From Gaertneriomyces semiglobifer (taxonomy: Eukaryota > Chytridiomycota > Chytridiomycetes > Spizellomycetales > Spizellomycetaceae), in contig JAHLKF010000001.1 of the NCBI GenBank assembly GCA_025558075.1, positions 1,178,001 to 1,242,000 on the forward strand: 64,000 nucleotides of DNA, in the 5' to 3' direction. This document shows, one piece after another, positions 46,055-57,180 of this stretch (position 1 is its first letter; each line of letters opens with the position of its first letter). Under the pieces are notes generated by a model. It did not search any database. It was not told the origin of the DNA and saw only the letters and a program-made list of their open reading frames with translations. Position numbers and translations under genes: made by a program.

Positions 46055-47250
46055 TCAGACTCCCAACATTCCGCCATACTCATGTCTTTTCATAATGAGC
46101 CACATTCCGAATGCCATAACTGGGCTATCCATGGTTGGTCGATACCCAAAGAGGCGTAAGCCGATGAACGTAACAATAAGCTGCATCAACAGGCGTCGCA
46201 AATATTTCTGTGACACATGATGTTCAAGGCATGGTGACGTTGATGTTAAGCAAATTCACCTACCACCGAAAATGTCAGCAACATCCGTATAAAAGATCGG
46301 CGCGCGTCCCTGGTAGGAATCAACAGTTTGCTCTGCTGTAAAAATTCGGTACGCAAGGAACGAATTCCAGCTTCTGCCCCTCTAACGCGCTCAACCAGAG
46401 CTTCAACAAGTGGGGCCCGGGTATCAGTTTGGGATGCTGACGGCCCGGCTACTTCATGCTGTGGTGCAAGTGCGAGCGCACGTACGGGACTTGAGCTTGT
46501 GGCCCCAGTAAGGAACTGGTCTGCGGATGGCGCTCCCGAGTTCTCCTGACGTGTCGCAGACTTGTCCTTTTCTTCGTAATGCGGTAGAGTGTCAACTGGC
46601 ACTTCATAATGAGTCTCATCCTAGCAGTTATCAGTGGAGGTGAGGCGGGCATTTCATGCTCTCAGGCGGTAACAGCACCAAACTTACTAGGTGCTCATCC
46701 TCATGTTCATTCTCGTAGTCCGACAGCTCCCGTTCACTAAAGTTCGCTTCCGAATCGGTGTCGCTCATCGCAATTCCTGCTCGTGAGCGCTCAAAGTAAT
46801 CAATCATTTCGGCAGCCACCGGCCGGTCGGGAAAGCGTTCCAAAAACTAACGGTATCGCAGATAAACGTACAGCTACAAAGTAAAAGGACTGCCCGCTGC
46901 ATTCGCTAACCTTGATGACAGCATCCACGTAATTCTCTTTCGCATCTGACTGTGACATGTTGGAAACTCGCTGCCAAGCATCATGCTTGGCTCTCCCAGC
47001 GACGTCGAAAACTGAAGGACGGGCCGTCGTACAAGGCCCTAATGTTGCCTGTTTATACAATCCGTAGAACTGAAGGGAGAACCTATGAGTCGCTGGTTCA
47101 AATGATGCACAGGTGCTTGTGGCTCACCTCCAACTTCTCGCTAGTGCTCGGAACCATCTGATGTTCATCTGGTCCCAACGAGTGAAGCACATCGACTGCC
47201 TTCGCAAAACGCTGTTCCAGTCGCAACACACTGTCCTCAGAGTCTGACAT
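46055..47250 (-). CDS. acyl-CoA-binding protein with C-terminal membrane helix, ACBD5-like
   Basis: First exon 47250-47128 (RLEQRFAKAVDVLHSL), second 47069-46911 (FYGLYKQATLGPC, KHDAWQRVSNMSQSDAKENY), together an ACBP domain with the YGLYKQAT and KxxAW signatures that bind acyl-CoA. The third begins FLERFPDRPVAAEMIDYFER. An acidic, Ser-rich linker and a predicted coiled coil (LVEALVERVRGAEAGIRSLR) follow. The last exon holds a short hydrophobic segment (LLMQLIVTFIGLRLF) with basic flanks and ends GGMLGV. ACBP domain plus coiled coil plus tail anchor is the plan of ACBD4/5, which sit on peroxisomes and tether them to ER. I do not see a canonical FFAT motif. Confidence 0.82.
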
Positions 47251-47417
47251 AGCTTGATACTAATCTGTTGTCCTCAGATGAACCGCAAGCTCGGTAAGTT
47301 TGATCTGTAGCAACTGGCGGGAACACACGCGCATAGCTCTGAAACCAGCAAGTTTGGAGATTCGCACAACACTTGAACGATTGTCGATACTGTCAGCAAT
47401 GGATATCCCGACCACTA

Positions 47418-49172
47418 ATGGATCTACGCACTGAGAATACAGAAATGAGCCGTGATAGACAGCAGCAGCCGCATGCCTTGGTTGATGGAATTACCAACAT
47501 CACCGAACTTCAACCCGGAGTGTCATTCATGACTTTGGAAGGGGATGAGAAGCTCTCGCCGCCGGCAGAAGACCATCCCCTCAATGAGGGGCCCAACCCT
47601 CAGGCGTCATCATCGAGCTTGACCGAAGAAATGGACCGATTGCTGCATCGGCCAAAAGCGAACCAGGCGAGATCCCACAACCACAATGGTCCAAAGCATA
47701 CCTGGCCGATGAGAAAGCTTCACTGGCTGTGGAATCGTCCTCGGCCTGAGGCCGGGCATACGGAAGACTTTAGGAAAATATGGATTCGTAAGGCACTCGT
47801 GGCGGGCTTTTAGTGAGTGTGTGTACAAGCCTTTTTTGCCTACAACTGGCATGATGCTCACAATCCCTTGATAATAGCATGATCTCATGGTTCATTACCT
47901 CGCTTCTACTGTCCATGTATAACACATACTTGTTTTCCGAAAAACTTTATAACTTCCGCTTTCCGCTCTTCACGACCGCCATTCATCAAATGGTTCAATT
48001 TTTTTTATCGTTGATTGCGGTAACATGGATTTGGCCCTCCATGCGACCACAGGAATGGATGGGCGGCAAAGAGTTTACCAAGAAGTACGTACCATGCGGA
48101 GTGACTACCAGCGTTGACATCGGCCTGTCCAACGTGAGCTTAAAGGTGAGGAGCGGAATGGCGTTCCCGAGGATTTCATTTCCAGTTCACGCAAGAGTCC
48201 TGCTGACATTTTTAATAGGTTATCTCCTTGTCCTTTTATACCATGGTCAAGTCTGGGGCGCCAGTGTTCATTCTGCTTTTCGCTTTCTTATTCAAGCTGG
48301 AAAAACCCACGTGGAAACTTACAGGCATCATTCTAGTGATATGCTTTGGGGTCCTGTTAATGGTTTTGAGTGAAACTAGCTTCAATTTGTTCGGATATCT
48401 GATTATTCAGACAGCGACGATTATGTCCGGGCTACGATGGGCGCTTACCCAGGTGCTTTTGACGCACCGTCCCGCTGGCGAGAATGCTGAGGTTGATAAA
48501 CGGAAAGCCACAAATCCTTTGGCAGCAACGCTGTTCCTGGCACCCGTGATGTGTGTATCTCTGCTGATCGCGACCGTCGCGGTTGAAGGGATTCCGACGA
48601 TATTCCGTTCGGGGTATTTTGCAAGCGCCGGTGGAACATTTGCCATTCTAGGTGCCATCATTGGTGGTGGATGCTTAGCATTCCTCATGGTGCTGAGCGA
48701 GTTCTTCTTAATATCCCATACTTCTGTTGTGACGTTATCTGTGGGGGGCATTGTCAAGGAGATCATTACCCTTGTCGCAGCGGCGGCTGTGTTTGGCGAT
48801 AAGTTCCCACCGAACAAAATCATTGGTCTATTGATCAGCATTGGTGGCATCGCGTTTTACAACTACATGCGATGGAAAAAGATGAGACGGATACATGAAG
48901 AGCGACGTCGCCACTATCATGCCGTTCATGACGAGAACGACTCGGCAGAATCTCTCAATAATGATGAAGCTGCTTTGCTCGGTCTGCAGGCGGCTGCCAA
49001 GGGCATTTATGGTTTTCACGCAGTTAATGTCGTGACTGGGGCGGCTGTGTCGCCTGCCGTTGATGGAGCAGACGAGGAGCCTTTTATGTCATTGAGCGAT
49101 GAGCACCTAGATGATATCGAGCTTGACTCTTTTCTAGACGCACATGAGCCCAGTTCGAACAGAGATAGATAG
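47418..49172 (+). CDS. nucleotide-sugar/triose-phosphate-type transporter, SLC35C2-like
   Basis: Member of the drug/metabolite transporter superfamily (TPT branch), Golgi or ER membrane. Three exons, 47418-47812, 47878-48145 and 48219-49172, 538 residues. The N-terminal 130 residues are a polar cytosolic extension. About ten membrane helices follow; signature blocks are SMYNTYLFSEKLYNFRFPLF, VDIGLSNVSLKVISLSFYTM, VKSGAPVFILLFAFLF, MSGLRWALTQVLL, SVVTLSVGGIVKEIITLVAA and GLLISIGGIAFYNYMRWKKM. The splice into SLKVISLSFYTMVKSG restores the family's fourth-helix motif. The acidic C-terminal tail is long. Fungal members resemble SLC35C2; substrate unproven. Confidence 0.88.
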
Positions 49173-49211
49173 AGCATTTTCCCATATATATATGTATTAC
49201 AGCTCTTTGCA

Positions 49212-50914
49212 CTAGTGCTTTTCCTTCTTCTTGCCCTTGGTCTTGAGCGGATTCATTGAAATTTGATGCTCGGTGTATTCGCGGATTTTGTCGCCCATTA
49301 AGGAATTGATCTATAATCCTTGTGGTCAGAACGCATCCTGAGTCACGCACCTCCTGTTCACTATACCTTATCATTTTGATCGGCCCGAGTAGCAAGTGCA
49401 AAGATTAGCTTCTTTTGCTGTGCATTTTCCTCCAAAACCTGCTTTACAAAGGCTTGCAATTCCTCAGATAAACATTCAAGCTCTTCCTCCATGGTGGACG
49501 GTTGCTTTGCAGGCAGTGGAGGCAGGTCCTCTTTCGCAGGAGTCAACGCAACATTCGCTCCTAGAAGCCTACCCAAGGTGGCAGCCAAGTCTGCGTCATA
49601 CTTCATCGCAGTCATGTGATCCTTCAGCATTTCCCGTACTCCTCCAAGGTGGTTACTAATGCTTTGTTTGAAAGCAGTCTCCCCATCTTCGGTCTTGGCT
49701 TTTTCCGACTGGACAGACTCAAGACGGCGCTGCAAGTCTGCAATTGCGGTGTTTAAAGTTTGAGACTCTTCCTGCTTCAACGCGCGCACTGCTTCAAGCT
49801 CTTTTTCCAAAGAACTCGTGTTCGCGTTGTGCTGCGCTTTCTCCGAAGCCAGTTCTCCCTCTAGCTCCGTAACCCGCGCCTCCAACTCAGCTATTCTTCG
49901 CAAAAGCTTGACCCTCTCCTCGTCCAAGGCAGCCAATTTATCCACTGTCGCGCGGGACTCCTCCTCGGTGGGAAGAACTATGCCGATGTGCTTCGAGAAA
50001 ATGGTGGCGACAAAGCCCAAGTTCAAACGTTGGGCACCGGCAAGTATATCAGCAGCCGTAACAAATTTTCTGCAACCAAGTTTTTCTGCCACTTCCAAAG
50101 TAGCCTTCGCCTTTGCTTCCTTGTCAGCCAACTTGATTGCTGCATCCAGGTCAGCAAGCACCTCTTCTTTGTGTCCTGGAGCAACTTGCCTGAGAAGAAG
50201 TAGGTATGCTTCGGCATCGGCGATGTCCTTCCCCAAGTTATTGACTCGCTTTGACTTGCCAGAACGCGCCAAATGGTAATTGAACCATCTCAAGAGCAAC
50301 TGCTCATTTGTCAGATTAATCAAGGTTGTCAAACTTTCCCCGGGTTGTAAAAGCCGGATCAGTTCAGGGTGTGACGGTACATTGACGTCGGATAGTAAGT
50401 ACGCCCTGATGAGCTGCCAGATGACTCCTAACACCAAGTCGGGTTTTTTTGCCAAGAAATCCTCTGCTGCAACATTGACCACGACAGCAACTTTTTTGGC
50501 GGCGTCCATGCATGTATTCAAGTTACTCGTAGCCTCAAAGTAATCCTTGGTGTGCTCCTGGGGAATGCTTTCGTCTGCTTTCGTTGGAGGTACCAAGTGC
50601 GACCTATCAATGCCTGTGCTTAACTTAGCCACATTTACAAGGTTGGGCTTGATGGAGTTGATAATATGCCCAAGCAGCACTCCATCTTGCAGGTTGTCGA
50701 AAAAGTTGTCTTTGTTGATTGGTATATACTGTGGCACGAGTGATTAGTGAAGAAACAACAAATGAAATTTCCCACTGCCAACCTTTGGCTTCAAGGCCGG
50801 TACGTCTGCAAAAAGGTTTCGGATGTGCTCAGAGAATGCTTCTACTTCTCGTTCAAGGTTTCCCTGATGATCTGGCGGGGCGTGAAGCGAAACGTCTTGA
50901 TATTGCCGAGCCAT
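49212..50914 (-). CDS. fimbrin-type double-CH actin-binding protein with coiled coil
   Basis: Three exons: 50914-50783, 50728-49367 and 49310-49212, 530 residues. Residues about 16-290 match the first actin-binding domain of fimbrin/plastin: YIPINKDNFFDNLQDGVLLG then HIINSIKPNLVN (CH1), VNVAAEDFLAKKPDLVLGVI then WQLIRAYLL, ELIRLLQPGESLTTLINL, NEQLLLRWFNYHLARSG (CH2), and KLGCRKFVTAADIL. Instead of a second actin-binding domain the protein continues with a coiled coil (LLRRIAELEARVTELEGELA) and ends in a basic tail. The N-terminal EF-hands of fimbrin are absent. It is shorter than fimbrin (about 600+ residues, four CH domains). Dimerisation through the coil could restore two actin-binding sites per molecule. 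Confidence 0.85.
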
Positions 50915-51797
50915 TTCTGTCAGTTATAATCTCAGTACTTGCTACAGGGTTGAAGCGAAGGAAATGTGTTACCAGGGCATATCTTATAGTTAACCACGCT
51001 GCGCAAGTCGACCCAGGTGCCATTTTTGGAAGCCGGACGTACAAGAGACAAGTAAATGGAGGTTAAGACTGGACAGGTCTATTTTTGGATAGGGACGACT
51101 TTTAACGCGTAGCATCGGAGTTATGACTAAACTGTCGTGGCACAGTCGCTGAACCGCCCGCGCGCGCTTTGACACCGACTTTCCGTCAGCGACTTGCATT
51201 TGTCGTTTGTTTATCATAGGTTTCGTTCACGATATCGCTGCCACATTGTAGTGAGGATTATCGTAATGTTCAGGGCTCATTTGAAGACGGGTGATTGAGT
51301 CACCATTTTCAAAGCGATGCTTGAAACGTAAAAGGTAAGAACAACCAACGGGATAGGCGGATTGCCTTATGGTTTGTTTGGCAGCGGGACGTACGAGAGC
51401 TTAACTGGGTGCGAGAGCCCGTTCAATGCTCTTTATGAAATGAGAACCTTCAAAGGTACAGCTAATGCTCAATGGATGGAGATGTTCGTAGTTCGGAGGA
51501 GAAGTTTGTCAGTACCTACCGACTGAAACGTATCACGTAAATAGCCTGCTATGTGCTCTCGTCCTTGGCGCATTTGAAGCGCTTTTAAAATTCTTTAAAA
51601 AAGAAGGACTAAACAATATAAGCCTAATGAAGGCGATAGGTACCATGCGCAGTTCGTAGGGAAGTGAGGCTTGGCCTGTCATCCATGTCGTCCATGTCAT
51701 GTCAGTCAGGAGATATCAATTCTGATAATGATATAAAAGTCCCCCTGCATCGCCTGGCACACCAAGCTATCACTTTTGAAACATCAAACTGCGAGCT
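50915..51797. other. intergenic region with promoter elements
   Basis: Separates two divergent genes by about 880 bp. The right end has a TATA-like box; the rest shows only short frames on both strands. No RNA gene recognised. Confidence 0.4.
51732..51739 (+). promoter_or_regulatory. TATA box
   Basis: TATAAAAG, 59 bp before the ATG at 51798, in a pyrimidine-rich context. A plain TATA box at this distance fits a core promoter for the downstream gene. Confidence 0.5.
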
Positions 51798-52893
51798 ATG
51801 AATATGCTTACCATGCTTGCAGCGGTTGCGAAGGCAGCGCCGGTCAGTGAGGGCTACTTGGACTTTGCAAGAGGTGCGAACAAGAGCCATAACGGGTTCT
51901 TTGTTCACCAACCGTACTACGACCGCTATGACTATGCGAAGAGCCAATGGATTGCGGGTGAGTTCGCAGCTTATCTGACGACCATACTAGTTGAAGCGAG
52001 TCCTAATTTCACAATTCAATTCGAAAGTGACCGCACTGCTGTTTACCTTGGGTTTGGTAGGTTTCAGTTTAACAATTAGATTTCTACAGGTGATTCTCAC
52101 CGATTGAAATCCAGGTAATGCTAGCTCGTGAGCTTGCTTCCTACTTTGAAAATGCCGGATTATCAACGGAAGAGGAACTTGATGAGCGCCGCGCGCTTCT
52201 GGACAACGACCAAAGACCTAGGGCTGTCAACTCATGGGTAAACTTAACGGGCCGACACTTCGCCTGGCTATGGAACTGATATACCTTGTTGCAGACCTCC
52301 CGATGCGCTAGAGGTGCCGGTGCTTTAAGGCATGCCCTGCTGGTACGGTGACCCGCGGAATTGGTAAACATTTGCCAGTAGGAGTGCATGACACACTCTT
52401 TCCAGATGCTTCTTGGAGCCGTAGTCTTCACGACGCTTCCATACCCATATGCCTGCCGCTCAACACCTGAGAACATTCCAGGTAGGTTACGTGGAGAGGG
52501 AGGGCTTCGACAAGCCTCATTCATAGGTGACCGTCGATTTCCGCAGGGATTCCTATTCCACCTTCACCCCAATGCGGGACATGTCTCGGAAGTGGCACCA
52601 CGCTTGGCACTTCCGTTCTCTCTTGGGTATTCTTTTCGTTAGCCATCCTGTGGTTGCTTTTGGAAATGGTCGCTTGTGAGTCCCTTTGCTTTATGAGATT
52701 GGCTTGGTTACTGATGCTGATTTCGATGCTTTCACCAGCGGAGAACGTTAGCGCGGCATTGATGAGGAGCATTATTGGCATATTGAGCTACCCTCTCATT
52801 TTCGCCATCTTCATCAATGGGTTTGTCGAGTGGACGAAAATGAAGTCTCATGAAGATCACTGTTCCCCGCAAAATTTCATTGGTATTACCTGA
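51798..52893 (+). CDS. tentative multi-exon membrane protein, unknown family
   Basis: Exon 1 51798-52056 (SEGYLDFARGANKSHNGFF, DRYDYAKSQWIAG) can join exon 2 at 52125 across a 68-nt intron to give ARELASYFENAGLSTEEELD. Farther on, 52530-52675 reads FRRDSYSTFTPMRDMSRKWH then AWHFRSLLGILFVSHPVVAF, and a strong GTGAGT donor joins it in phase to AALMRSIIGILSYPLIFAIF, a membrane helix. The middle exons (52264-52480) could not be fixed because two frames read equally well. The last part suggests two or more membrane spans; the RKWHHAWHF block loosely recalls membrane-bound acyltransferases, but this is not claimed. End and exon number are provisional. Confidence 0.4.
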
Positions 52894-53332
52894 GGCCCAT
52901 GATTCGCATGTCGTTCAGGTGTTCTGTTAGTAGTTCATGTCGGTTTATATGTCCAGTTCCAAATATATGATACCGGAACAGCTAAGCGTCGCTCTGGAAT
53001 AGTTACGTTTGTACACCGACTGAATAGATGGACCAAAACATAACATTACGGGCACGGCAGAAGCGCTGCAGGATGCACAGATCGACATGGGGCCTCACCC
53101 GGTGTTCGTCGCTTGGCTCCATCAGGGTAGATGCTGGCAGAGCGGAACGACAGCTGATGATAGTCTCATCTACAATGTCATGTACGCATAATTTTCGGTG
53201 CGCGTTGCAGGCTTTTGAACTTCTTGACAGTTCACATGGGATTGGCCCCCAGTTCTCATGAACTGGACATACTCCGCATACAGCAGAGTTTGCAGGAAAT
53301 CAAATGCTTTGCACTGCACAATTAAGCGGAAT
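52894..53332. other. intergenic, no gene seen
   Basis: About 440 bp between the tentative membrane protein gene and the ANGEL-like gene; only short, unremarkable open frames. Presumably 3' UTR and promoter. Confidence 0.4.
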
Positions 53333-55354
53333 ATGAGCGCCTACGGCAACGGCAATGGTGGTTTTGGTGCAGCTCGAAACGAAAGGTCAAGGGCTGGTAG
53401 GGCTCAGCACTATTGGACAGCTCATCGACGGGAGGTTCATCACCGTTACGACGACGGAATGGGTGATGCCAGAGAAGTGGCATACGTGACAGAATCCTTT
53501 CATACGTCCACTGGTCGCGATGTCACCTTGAGGCGGCGGGACTGGGAACGAAGCTCCACGAACAAGCGTGGAAGCGAACGAGATGGAGCTGCAAAGAAGT
53601 GGCGGTTTCAAAGTCTGCGACGCTCGTGGATTTCTGGACCGCCTTCGGAGAACACCACTACGGGTAGGAAGTAACGGGTCAGCCATCTGTCAACTGCCTT
53701 CTTATCAACACCGTTTTAGGTGTGACCTTCTCATTAATGTCGTTCAACTGCTTAGCTCCGTCGTTGGTGAGGCCTAATGAATATTTGTACCGCTCCCAAA
53801 TGAGAGAGTACGGACGTAGCGTGGTGGACTGGGAAACTCGCCGCGGGAACATTTTAAGAGAACTACAAGGTGGGGGACTGTATTATGATGTGTGTTGTTT
53901 ACTGGCATTGACGAGTTACGCAGAACGCAGTTGCGACGTATTATGCCTGCAGGTAAGATGCCATTCACGCTCCCAGTATGGTGGTTGGCTGACGGGGTCA
54001 CGATAGGAAATCGACAGTGACATTTATGAATCTGGATATCGGCGAGAAATCGAAAATCTGGGATACTCTGGTACATATGTACGGTGCACCGGAACAAAGG
54101 TTGACGGAGTTGCGATATACGTCAAAGCTGACAAGTAAGGGCCTACTGTTCTGTGTCTGATTGCTGTCGCCGGGTGTAGGTTCAATAATCTGAAGATTGC
54201 AGATCGTCGAAGCCCGCCATGTTCAATTTCATCCGCACAAAGATAATGTTGGCATAGCGATGATTCTCAATGTGCCAACACTTGGTAGTTATCTGTTCTC
54301 GCAAGTTCCATATGCGCCATGCTGAAGATGACTAGACCGTAAGATCTGCGTTGCCACAACCCACCTACTTTTCAACCCGAAACGCGGAGACATCAAACTT
54401 GCTCAGATTATGACGTTCATGAGTCATGTTAAAGACTTGGTTGACGAGCATGAACGTTCTTCTGAATCGAATATTCCTTTACGTACGTTTACATTCTTTA
54501 AGCAAACGCTTATTTTGTGCTAAGCTCACTCCGTACAGTTTTTTGCGGAGATCTGAACTTGAATCCGGGTTCGTTTCTTTATAACTTTATCATCTCTGGT
54601 GAGATACGCTACGTTGTCTGACGGCGTCATTTGTCGCTGAGCAATCGCAACAGGGCAAGCGGATATGGGTCATGCTAGAGTCAAACAAATGGCTGACGGC
54701 GGACGTACCGTTGAAATGGACGCTTACCAAGAGTACAAAGACGGACTACTGTCCTCTACCCCACCCCATCAACGAACCGGCTTTGTACAGGATTCTGACG
54801 CGCCAGTCAATATGGAGCTTGATGAAACCGATGTGGAAGATAGTGAAGTGGCAGACGTTGATGCGCCATGGCCACCCGATGATCTCGAAGATACAGGCAA
54901 TGCTACCTGGCTGGGTACATCTTGGGGCCAAATCCCGCGAATTCGCGACGGGAACACCCATTATGACAGCGGAATTTTAAGACACCCGTTTCTTTTCTCA
55001 TCGGTATACGCCCCTTATTACCATCCCAACTCCAAGCAACGCTACTACACCACTTTCCATGATAGCAATCAGGAGAACTTAGATTACATCTTTTACGGTG
55101 AGCTGCGCCACGAAGCACGAGACCGCACATTAAGGTTCCGACAACCGTCTGCGCTGTTGCAGTGCATGCGATACCTGGACATGCCCCTTGGAAGGCACGC
55201 GCGCAAGATGCCGAATCCTTGGGTGCCCAGCGACCACATACCACTAATAGTGGAGTTCAAGTTGACAATTCAACCAGTGGAAGACCATATTGATCCACTG
55301 GTTGAAAGGTTTCCATTGGTGCTTGACAACATCAGTACGACGACTAAGCAGTAG
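53333..55354 (+). CDS. endonuclease/exonuclease/phosphatase family protein, ANGEL/CCR4 type
   Basis: Eight exons: 53333-53663, 53720-53869, 53924-53952, 54007-54134, 54196-54284, 54336-54482, 54539-54598 and 54654-55354; total 544 residues, all in phase. Catalytic blocks of the EEP fold: FSLMSFNCLAPSLVRPNEYL, CDVLCLQEIDSDIYE, GTKVDGVAIYVKADK, NVGIAMILNVPTL, VATTHLLFNPKRGDIKLAQ, LFCGDLNLNPGSFLYNFI and WVPSDHIPLIVEFKL. Order and the family signature (NCLA, LQE, THLL, GDLN, SDH) fit ANGEL/Nocturnin/Ngl proteins, either deadenylases or 2',3'-cyclic phosphatases (human ANGEL2). The first 110 residues are Arg-rich and disordered. An acidic insert (MELDETDVEDSEVADVD) lies between GDLN and SDH. Confidence 0.88.
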
Positions 55355-55433
55355 ACATCCCGGCAGATAGCGCGGTTGGCTACGCGTTACAGCTCGATAC
55401 GTTACAACAGGCATTGAGGTCGTCGGCGATACA

Positions 55434-56762
55434 TCATATTTTCCATTTAACAAAACTCCCATCATCCCCGGCTGCTAATATACCATTGGGGGTAACTGCA
55501 ATATGCCGTAACGCATTTCTTATGCCGGCGGTCTGCCCGTCATATGTGCTCATCAAACGACCGTCATTTACATTATGCGCAACAAGGCTACCATCACCCC
55601 ATGCGGAAAGAACGCCATTTTCGCACGCAGTCAGTGCATAACAAACACTTGCAGGTGCTCCTGGTGGCAGACCCGGAGCAATATCTATCGCTTGCCCAAC
55701 CTGCAGAGTCTGCGCGTCCATAACCTTCAACCGCCCGTCGGAGCCAGACGAGATCAAGATATTCCCATGCGCGATGAGATTGGTGACTCCACCCGTATGC
55801 AGGTTTTCTACTCTTTTGACACACCTCCCTTTACTGGGAGGCAACCTTAAGTCGAACATCCGGACTGCGCCATCAACGTTTCCTGCAGAAATTATCACTG
55901 ATGGGTGTGCTCCATGCACTACATGCCGGACCGTTCCCTGATGAGCCCGAATGACAGCTTTCGGAGCTGGTGAAGTGGAAGTAATATCAAAGACAAGCAA
56001 GCGCCCGTCGCGAGTGCATGCCACTATGGACTCTGAGCCAGGGGCCCAAGTAAAGTCCATGCTGGATGTTACCAAACAATTCAGGAGGTTTTCCAGGAAT
56101 CAGATTTTCCATCAACGTACTTACATCGGGTTTCGCGTTTCCTGCATATAATCGCCTCCCGCTATTTTCCCATCATAATCCCCGCCCCACATAGCCATCT
56201 CTGCTCCGTTGTGGAGATCCCATGCCCGAAGCTTGCCCTCATACCCAGACGATATAACAAGTCGCTCTTGTGAATCAGCCTTAACACTCGTAATACTGGC
56301 CATTGGGTCGCTCGGGGACAGGGTCTTGCAAACAGGCGATCGGGCGTCCCATAAGAGTAGCTGGGAGTCCATTCCGCCTGATATGACTCGTCCAGATGGC
56401 AACGCCAGGCAGCATGTAACCCATTCCTTGTGCCCATAACGTTTGGTATAGAGTGTTTGCATGAGCGTGCGACCATTGGGAGATAGTACGTACAGAGCAT
56501 GGTCAGTGCTGCCGACGACGACAAACGACCCATGGGCATCTAGACACGACAGTGGTCGCTCAGAAAGCTGCAGCGAGCTTTCCGCTACCTGTCGTGGCGA
56601 TGATGACACAGTAAGGGGCGACACATATTGCGGTGGGCGGTAGTTTTGCCAGGCAAGGCCTACGGGTCCGACGGCCAAGTGTTGCATGTTCACAGGAAGA
56701 CGCGTTATTGCGAGAAACCAGCGGAGGACCTTTTGCCAAACCAGGCGGTCCCACCAATTCAT
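55434..56762 (-). CDS. WD40 repeat protein, unassigned
   Basis: Two exons, 56762-56125 and 56061-55434, 421 residues if the first ATG is used. WD-type blades: YGHKEWVTCCLALPSGRVIS then GGMDSQLLLWDARS, LVISSGYEGKLRAWDLHNG, FTWAPGSESIVACTRDGRLL, VIISAGNVDGAVRMFDLR, ILISSGSDGRLKVMDAQTLQ and GILAAGDDGSFVKWKI at the very end. Probably a seven-blade propeller. The first 25 residues are hydrophobic/basic (WWDRLVWQKVLRWFLAI); translation from a later Met (MQHLAVGP) is possible. I cannot name the ortholog. Confidence 0.8.
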
Positions 56763-56925
56763 AAAATAAGTTATAATACAACTAAAATAAATTCCAAGAA
56801 AGCATGCACAGAGAAAAAGAAATCGCCGACGGTGCGGGTGCTATGGATCGAGTGCTTCGGTTCACTCCGATCAAAGGGACGGTATTAATATGCAAAGGGA
56901 AATGGTCGAGGATCATGGGAACGGC

Positions 56926-57180
56926 TTATTCCTTTTGCGGTTGCTGAGTGAGAAGGAGACCGAACCGACGCTTCAGCGTTACGCGGTGTCGGGAGTATTT
57001 GTCATCGGGCGAGAACCGTGCTAAACATTGAAAGGGTTAGCCTGAGCTGTGGCAGGCAAGGTGAAAAGTACAACGATGCGTACCTGGATGCGCCGATTTC
57101 GTTACAGCACCCTCAGGCGTCAATTTCTTGAGGGTGTACACCCGCTTTCCCTCATCGTTCAGGTAGTACATCAAGTGCAT
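56926..57180 (-). CDS. NOP10: H/ACA snoRNP protein Nop10
   Basis: Core protein of box H/ACA snoRNPs, which pseudouridylate rRNA; nucleolar, contacts Cbf5. Two exons, 57180-57084 and 57020-56926, giving 63 residues, the family size. Sequence blocks: [39 protein letters not shown] across the splice, and [15 protein letters not shown]. Too short for typical ORF finding. Confidence 0.95.

Noticed and set aside
52141..52524. Minus-strand ORF of 127 codons
   Set aside because: No family likeness, Ser run is the shadow of an acidic/Arg codon stretch on the plus strand, and the plus strand reads better.
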